Assembly (NCBI GenBank): GCA_022478985.1
Contig: JAKSZP010004227.1
Location: forward strand, 51,394-115,393
Direction of reading: 5' to 3'
DNA from: Massospora cicadina
Taxonomy: Eukaryota; Entomophthoromycota; Entomophthoromycetes; Entomophthorales; Entomophthoraceae
DNA length: 64,000 nt
This document shows, piece by piece, positions 57,156 through 64,000 of the stretch. The notes below the pieces were generated by a model that did no database searches, was not told the origin of the DNA, and worked only from the letters and a program-made list of their open reading frames with translations. Positions within the stretch are counted from its first letter, which is position 1; each line of letters starts with the position of its first letter. Position numbers and translations under genes: made by a program.

Positions 57156-59045
57156 GATTTATTCGAGGTATGCCAACCAGGGGACGGACAGTACCAATCC
57201 CAACAGTCAAAATGGCAAAACAAACTACTAACCAGGTGGGAAGCAGAAACTGCTTAACCCACCATGGCAGAGGGTGAGGAGGGGTCGGGGGGTTGGTTTT
57301 CAGAAAGACCCACCTTGATCAAGGGGTTTTGGTTACAGTACCAGATCAGAGCAGAGAGCCAGGGCGTTGGGGCATCTGCATAGTGGGGGCTGAGGTCAGC
57401 GTAGTAGGAGTTTTCCACTTCTGCATCAAGATAATGATGGGAAAGTGTTTCAACAAAAGCTGCGAGGAGAACTTCAGCTTCTTTGCGGGCTTCAGGAAGT
57501 TGGGTGAAAAGGGAGATACTGTGGCGGGTGATTTTGGCTGAGGGTTGAATGAAGCAAGCGTTGTGACATTCATAACAGCGATTTCAGCATAATCAAATAG
57601 TTTTGAGATGTCACTGCAGGGAGATTCAGGGAAGTCTGGGGGGGAAGAAGATGGTGGGCAGGCCATGCTGAAGCTGAGCCACTGACTGGGCCACCGCGGT
57701 GCTTAGTTTTGGGCACTGAGGAGAGGCCACCGCAGCTAAGGCGAGCTGGAGGTCACTTTGGAAGGGGGCTGTATTGGGTAGAGGAGCAAAATGGCGAGGG
57801 GTAGGGGTTTCATCGAAGTCAGGAAGGAAAAATTCTGCCCAACCATAATTGCCATGGCAGAGAGGTTGACCTGTATGCTTACTAATGAGGATATTACCTG
57901 ATTCGTCAGTTTCAGCCAATAGATCCCATGGATTTTGGTTCACTGGAATAGTGGCATTTAGATTTGAGTGGGTAGGATTGGGCGAATGGGCAGCTGCTTG
58001 GGTACCAATAGTGGTCCAAGCATTGCTTTGATTGGCTGGGGTAGATTTAGGTGGGAGAGTGAGGATGAAGGTTTTGGTGGGGCTGATTTTCCATGTGGGC
58101 CCACTGAACGAGAATGGAGGGTGGGAGGGGACAGCAAAGCGCCCCATACTGAACCTCCAGAGGGGGGCTCAGAAGCTGCATCAGCGGATTTGGCCTTAGG
58201 GCACGCTCTTTTTGCATGGTCGAGGCCAAAGTAGAGGGAACAAATCTGCCTACCATTATTGACCCGAGCCCAAAAGAAATGATCAGGCGCTGCAGCCACA
58301 CTAGCGCGGGGTGGGATTTGTTGGGCTATGGTAGGGTGGTGTGGTATGATGGTGGCTGTTGCACCAGGAGCAGCAAGGCGTTCTGCACCAGATGGAATGG
58401 CAACGATGAGGTTGGGCTGAGTGCCATAAGCCATGAGCCCCGCGACCAACTGGTCATAGAAAACCTGGGGTGGAAGGTGGGATGGGAGATTTGCAAAGGA
58501 TACCACTAGCGTGGTGTCTGGAGGGAGGCGAGTACGGGTTGTGGGAATGGGGGTTTTTTTATAAATTAGAGGAGTTTGTGCTGCCGCTTCAGCATCCTCC
58601 TCAGATTGGAACCCAACGTCAAAGTAGCCCTTAAAAGGGCGGAAGTCTATTAAGCCAGCTGGCGCAAAGGCTGTAGTGGCTGGGTCAGTAATTGCCTTAT
58701 CAGCATATGGGAACAAACGCCCATAGTCCACTCTGAGGCAATAGCGAATAGCAGAGCGAGGGAGGGCGAGAGGATGGGGGCGAGAAGGGTGGACGCGCGC
58801 CAGGTGGTGCGCTAAGTCCCGTGGGGGGACAAAACATTTGGAAGCAGTGGTGCGGGCTGTTTGAACCCGTCTGAACGCGCTCGCCTGCAGGGCGGAAAAC
58901 GCTAGGTGGGGGTGCACTGCTGCCCCACACTGGGGTGGCAGGCGGCAGAGCCAAGGACATCAAAGAATAGGTTTGGACAGATGGCTGTGGATAAATAAAC
59001 TTAAATTTAAAATCGTTCAAAAGTGACTTTGAGCGGTTAAAGAGT
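57156..59045 (-). mobile_element. Retroposon copy C (protein-only, youngest)
   Basis: 1890 bp with a perfect 17-bp target duplication CTGCCTCAGAAATATTC (57139-57155 and 59046-59062). The minus-strand 3' end reads TGTCCGTCCCCTGGTTGG then CATACCTCGAATAAATC. It carries a single coding region and no RT or endonuclease. It keeps many CpG and GC-rich blocks (for example GACGCGCGCC near 58792), unlike every other element here, so it looks recent. It is full length judged by alignment of both ends with copy A. Confidence 0.93.
57346..58963 (-). pseudogene. RRM/zinc-knuckle protein of retroposon C
   Basis: Start MSLALPPATPVWGSSAPP (ATG at 58963, minus). The next frame, open 58917-57958, carries an RRM-like domain: YGRLFPYADKAI, FAPAGLIDFRPF, the RNP1-like KGYFDVGFQSEEDAEAA and LVVSFANLPSHLPPQ. 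The knuckle is SLYFGLDHAKRAC, with the second Cys of CX2C now Tyr. A third frame (58147-57626) gives QNPWDLLAETDESGNILIS and LQLALAAVASPQCPKL, and a fourth (57666-57346) the C-terminus. Only frame changes, few stops, break it. By layout it is a nucleic-acid-binding ORF1-like protein; I know no named family for the full architecture. Confidence 0.82.
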
Positions 59046-59062
59046 CTGCCTCAGAAATATTC

Positions 59063-60675
59063 TGCATTATAAAAGGTTTAAAAAATAGTCAGAATAATAA
59101 CATAAAATGGGGATGTAGCAACAATATACACCCTATTGGATCAGATCTTCTTTATTTAAGATTTCTTAATATAAATTCAATGAATAACCACTTGGGTGGG
59201 ACATCCTATTACCTTATAAAATTCCATACAAAAGTTGACTTTCTAAGAAAGTGTAAATCCCCATCTCCTAAAGTTTTGTGAACTCGCAAGCAGACTTCAT
59301 TTTTTTAGCACTAGGTGGCCCCAACCTACAGGGGGGATACACCGATCTACCCATGAGCATACTTCATGTTTGTCAGAAATCTACTAAAACGTCATATAAT
59401 ACTAGCTTTCTTTTTTACAAACTACAATGACTTTTCTTGCAGTCTTTCTGGCTTAGATGGCAAGCTTTCATGATAGTCTAAAATTTACTGAACATTAAAT
59501 AAGCTTATAGTTAATCTTGCATTAAGTATAAGGCTCTTTGCTTTATAAGCCATATCAACATTTGTATGAACTATTTTATAATTTTATAGGATTATAGAAT
59601 TATCCCAAATTACTTTACTAGCATGTTCTTTCCTTTAATTCTCTCTCCACTTTTTATTTTAATGCATATTTTATGTATTTGTTCAGTTTTTATATGACAT
59701 TTCAGTTATATAACATTAAATTTTAAGTAGTATGTTACAATCCTCTGGTAAAAGGTTGGGGCTATACAGAGTTTCTGTAAGGAGCATGGATGTGTCAAAT
59801 AGTGTCTTCTTTGAAAAAGTCTTACAATAAGTATATATATATAATGATATAAGAAACATTTTATCTAGGTTTTACTTGAGTCAAGATATAAAGTATTAAG
59901 ATACAAAGGTATTCTAGATAGGATAATTTTAAACTTGTGATCAAATCAAAATATCTTAGATCTTGTAGAGAAACAATTTACTTTTACTATGATTAAAGCA
60001 CTTTAAGCTTTAGGCAATCTTTAACTTAAGATAGAAAGAGAATATCAAAAGTTTTCTTAAGCTAAGAGTATTCAAAATATAATAAAAAATTAGACAGACA
60101 GTTTTGCCTAGAATATACTACAGTTTTTAAAACTACCTCTTATATCTCAGAAGGCAGGAAGCCTAGAAATCTCTGGTAACACAATATCTTAAGAGGTGGG
60201 AGGAAGTCTGAAGGAAAACCCTACCCCTGTTCAAATTTCCTACTTCCACCAGGGTCATAGTGACAAGGATGAACTAGGGGAGTGTGATGGAGGCACAGTG
60301 TCTACACATTCCAGTAAAAGAGATTCATTTAACGCTGAGACCATATTATGACAGCCTCACTAAAGCAGTAGAATTTTTAATGTCAGTTGGCTATCTAGCA
60401 ATACAATATGTAATTTTAGAGGACAAAATTACTTTAAAATGTGATACTTAAGTTTCCAAATATCTTAAAAACTATGTAAATTATTGACAAAGATTGCTAA
60501 ACGTGAGCTTAACACTGAGGTGAATCTTAGGTCTGTTTTATACAACTTAAACTTAAAAAATAGGTTGACCACATATGTGAGAAAAGATAAAAAAGATTTT
60601 TAAGGTATTCCTCATGGAAACCAACTCATCTTGTATCAAAATAGTCAAATTCGACAAGTTGGAAAATTATTATGC
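59063..60675. other. AT-rich intergenic DNA
   Basis: No gene recognised. Contains micro-insertion 4. The rest is simple AT-rich sequence. Confidence 0.6.
59301..59355 (-). mobile_element. Micro-insertion 4 (55 bp)
   Basis: The longest copy of the micro-insertion family. On the minus strand it ends GGGGCCACCTAGTGCT plus an A-run, the same end as copies 1-3 with transitions. Flanked by AGCAGACTTCAT (59289-59300) and AGCATACTTCAT (59356-59367), 11 of 12 matching. It shows sequence upstream of the shared tail (TGTATCCCCCCTGTAGG). Confidence 0.8.
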
Positions 60676-60689
60676 AAAACAGAGAACTC

Positions 60690-60826
60690 GAAAAAAATTA
60701 TTTGAGGTGGGTTGACCTTGGGACAAATATACCACACCAATAATGTTTTTCTAGCCAGTACAGGTTTTGAACTCAAAACTTGCACTAGGGGTGGAAGCAG
60801 TTTTACCCAGTCAGCTAACCACCCTT
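60690..60826 (-). mobile_element. SINE2, tRNA-derived
   Basis: 137-bp minus-strand copy of SINE1. Target duplication AAAACAGAGAACTC (60676-60689) and GAAACAGAGTACTC (60827-60840), 12 of 14. Box A is damaged (TAGCTGACTGGG) and box B reads AGTTCAAAACC. The 3' tail is as in SINE1. Confidence 0.93.
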
Positions 60827-60890
60827 GAAACAGAGTACTCAAGATAGGGTTAAAATTGATGTAAACTCAACCTTTTTATGTTTCTTTTTA

Positions 60891-61731
60891 TTTATTTAAT
60901 TTATTCATTTATTTGGGGTAGGCCAACTGGGATGGACACTACTGGTATGTACTAGATGGAACGGGAGAGGGGGAAAGTGAAGTAGGAGCGAGATTCAGGC
61001 ATTCTAGAGTAGATGAGCTACTCCTGTTGCCAGCTGGTACCGCCAGATGTACATGGGATACCCTATTATAAGGGGGATTCCCCTATTATGGAGCAGGTGT
61101 GAAAAAAGGGGTCCACATGTAGAAACATTACTAGGAACCATGATTTGATGAGTCTTTATTGTCTTGGCTTCATGTATCCATATAGCCAGGCTTTGAAGTT
61201 TTCTAGTAGATGTAAATGAAATCTGCTGATTGTCTCATGAATGATTAGCACAGTTTTCCTTGAAGGCATCCAGCACTATTGTATGGATCGTCCACAAAGC
61301 AATGGCAACTATCTGGGAGTGGAGCATGGGTGATATTGAAGATTTGAGCTGGATTGCGAGGAGGCTTCTAGATATTAACAGCTCCTGGTTGTTGTAGGTT
61401 TTAAGCTAACACGCAACTTCTCACCTTATGTCTTTAGATGGTGGGCATTCTTCATGGCGTTGATGTAGGGTGGCGTCCCCTCCACACACTGCGCATGTTG
61501 CATGAAGAGATTTGGAGTGGTCCGCTGTCCTGTAGGTTCATTTGGACAGTGTCAGGTGTTTTCTATTACCCTTTGATGGAGGAGTGGATGGTGTGCAAGC
61601 CTCCATATTGCCTTCTATGCCGTGAGGTCATAGGAGATATCCAAGACATCCAGGTAGTTAATTCTTACCATGTCCAGGGCCATGTCATGTGTGTCCCTCT
61701 GAGGGGTGGTGGTTCAAATTCCTTAGCATGA
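60891..61731 (-). mobile_element. LINE3, 5'-truncated 3' fragment
   Basis: 841 bp with a 17-bp target duplication TTTTATGTT(T/G)CTTTTTA (60874-60890 and 61732-61748), 16 of 17. Minus-strand reading gives VAIALWTIHTIVLDAF, matching LINE1 and LINE2 C-termini, and a Cys-rich CAVCGGDATLHQRHEECP. The 3' end is TGTCCATCCCAGTTGGCC then TACCCCAAATAAATG and an AAAT-rich tail. The RT itself is missing through 5' truncation. Confidence 0.9.
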
Positions 61732-61748
61732 TTTTATGTTGCTTTTTA

Positions 61749-64000
61749 AAGAAACTTTTTATTAGACATTATGTAAGCACAGAACTATAAGAACGGCTTG
61801 ATGAAGCACAGCTCAATTTTGTTTAAAATATTTTGGTTAATTTTATAATTATTTTACCTTAAAGGTCCAGAAAACAAAGAACCATAGTGAAAATATAACT
61901 TAATGGAAAGAAGCGCGCAAAAGGTATCTTACTTAAAGCTTTAAGTGACCACTAACTAGTACTTCGTAACAAAGGCAATTGATACATTATAATGGTACTA
62001 GTGTTTTTTAAAATTCTTATAAATAAGGTCAAAAGCGAAAAAGATTCATTTTAAGTAGACAGTTCAGATTGAGGGAATGCCCTTGTATAGTGTGCCTTAA
62101 AGATCTTATTCTCATTAATGTGAGGAAATATACCAATGGTCTACAAAGATTTATACTGTTTCTAGATAGGGATCAGTATGGATGCTAATAATAATCCATA
62201 GCTTTTATCTAACGATGTTTTATTGGCTCAACTTCATATAATTTTTGTAAAGCATTGATAGGCATTTTATGGAAGTTTCTCATCAAAAAACAAACTTTAA
62301 AATTGGAGACTATTCTTATATAAACATCAAGTACCAATCTCAAGGGGACAAAAAAGGACTATAAAATAGACATTTTGAGTATTGATAAATTTTACAATAG
62401 CCATAACCAAAACTGTGACATTGCCCCCTCCCATAGAAAACATTTGTGGTGTGTATATGTTTTACATATTTATAGAGAAGTATATAAAACAATGAGACAG
62501 TGGGTGTGGTCAGGCACATAGTTAAGATATTTGTGCATCTGTTGGGTTTTAACCAGAATATGTTTTTTCCAACATGTTCTTAAATAATGTTCTATCTAGT
62601 TAGGCGTTATTACAAAATTATTTACCTAGGTTCAATGCTTTTATACTTCCATGCTAAATTAATGTTGTTCAATCAATTAATTATAGTCAGTTTGATGAAT
62701 AGACTTTCTTAAAAGTATCATGCTTAATCACAAGTTACTTTTAACATTACTTAACCTTGCAGGTGCAATCCTCACAGATTAATAAAATCCGAATTAAATT
62801 TTAGTTAATACCATAATGAATGTAATAGTCAGTGTATAAGATGATTTATTGTCTTTTCAGTAAACGCTGCTGACCTTAATTGATAAGTGGGCATTCAATT
62901 GCCCTTTGTCACTGATATAATACCTTTATTCTAGAATAAACACCTTAGTTCCAGTTAGAAGTTCTGTCTAAAAGTTATATTTGTAGTCATTGGTTGTCTA
63001 AGTATTTTAAAAAAATCATATTTTTATTTGAACCATTAGTGGCTTAGATCATGCTTCCTATTATCAAACAAAAAGCATTATTATTTGGTTTAAAAATCCC
63101 CTTAGAACTGTGGAGCTGCCGCTTTACAGCAAGTTGTTATCTATACAGGGGTATATGTGCTGAATTTATCATGTTGCAAGTAGCCCACATAATGGACAAT
63201 GATATATGTAGGGTAGGGTGCAATGTCCACTTTGAGAATGATTGCATAATAAGATCCTTGAGATGAAAATCAGGATTTAACCTATTTATAACTTTTGGAA
63301 AAGAATGCTAATGCCCTCTTTCAATTGAATAAGATGTTGGAAGAAATATACCTTAAAAGCTGAAAATTGACTTTTGAAGTTGAATGTAAAAAATGTATTA
63401 AGTTTTCAGCTGATGGTACAAGCTAAAATAACTTAACAATGAAATTGATGATATAAATCCACTTTTCAAATGAAACTCCTGCTCATATTTGGGAAGTAGA
63501 TTCTCCAATAATCCTTGATTTTAGCCAAGTAACTCCAGCACGCTCACCATTCTCAAGTCTACTGGCACCAACAAATACAAGACTTTCTGTCTTTGTACAA
63601 AATTAGGAAATTATTCCTAGTATTGGGACTACCTCTCCACCAGAAACTATGTACTTCTCTTTGGGAAGAATAAACACACACATAACTATCTAATAAAGAT
63701 GTAATGGCAACAGATATGAATATCCAACAGACAACAGATGGATATTAATTAATAAACTAAGTGACAGTAGTTATTAATGATCAATAAAATAGTAAATGAT
63801 GATTAATTGATGTTTTATTAATTGGCCAGGCACTGGTATTATATACCTCTCAGGCATCTCCTGGTTGAACTCATCTATTAATGAGTTCATTCATATTATG
63901 CCAATCCTCTGCTGGTCATAGCAATAATTATGAAAAATCCCCAAGTCAATTTGGCTCCATAAATTGACTAAAATAACAATCATTTCAGCCCAATTGAAGA
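61749..64000. other. AT-rich intergenic DNA to window end
   Basis: A 71-codon frame (63051-63266) has no recognisable motif and I do not call it a gene. No repeats, RNA genes or LTRs seen. Confidence 0.6.

Noticed and set aside
61700..61725. GGTGGTTCAAATTCC as a pol III box B
   Set aside because: Lies inside LINE3 next to its 5' truncation; no box A nearby.
61438..61731. 97-codon plus-strand frame
   Set aside because: Antisense of the LINE3 C-terminal region, whose minus-strand reading matches LINE1 and LINE2.
63051..63266. 71-codon open frame
   Set aside because: No recognisable domain or neighbours; expected by chance in AT-rich DNA.

Overview
The window is a transposon graveyard from a eukaryotic nuclear genome. 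I recognise no host gene, rRNA, functional tRNA gene or CRISPR array. Every long reading frame I can interpret belongs to a retroelement, and nearly all are broken by stops and frameshifts. The mix of chromodomain Ty3/gypsy elements, a second non-chromodomain gypsy group, AP-endonuclease LINEs with CCHC ORF1 proteins and a tRNA-derived SINE fits a repeat-rich filamentous fungus best. That assignment is an inference; the sequence alone does not name the organism.

Layout. E1 (83-13999, +) is a chromodomain gypsy element with paired LTRs and a perfect 5-bp target duplication (GTTGA). It is split by E2 (3438-11410, +), a non-chromodomain gypsy element with target duplication AGACC. E2 carries a SINE (6959-7090). 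After AT-rich sequence comes retroposon copy A (about 15525-17441, +), which encodes only an RRM/zinc-knuckle protein. E6 (about 18400-28970, -) is a 5'-truncated gypsy element split by E5 (21260-27842, -). Two diverged LINEs then lie head to tail: LINE1 (about 29050-34330, +) and LINE2 (about 34341-38694 and 52811-53750, +). LINE2 is split by E3 (38695-52810, -, target duplication GCAGA), a relative of E1. E3 is itself split by E4 (43870-50399, +), and its 5' LTR holds a probable solo LTR (52075-52727). Retroposon copies B (about 53755-55570, -) and C (57156-59045, -) follow. The right end is AT-rich, with a second SINE (60690-60826, -) and a 5'-truncated LINE3 tail (60891-61731, -).

How the parts relate. 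E2, E4 and E5 share one primer-binding site and lack a chromodomain; E6 groups with E2 by its protease and RT-linker sequence. E1 and E3 share protease, RT, integrase and chromodomain sequence. LINE1, LINE2, LINE3, retroposon copies A and C, and both SINEs end in a related 3' tail (TGTCC...GGTTG.CC.ACC.CAAATAA). This suggests one LINE machinery copied the LINEs, the protein-only retroposons and the SINEs.

A separate signal is a set of four very short insertions (18, 21, 22 and 55 bp). All end in the same CCATCTAGTACT + A-run, allowing transitions in one copy, and all are flanked by 12-17 bp target duplications. They look like extremely 5'-truncated tails of a second, poly(A)-type retroposon. 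The exact target duplications were read directly from the sequence and let the insertion history be ordered.
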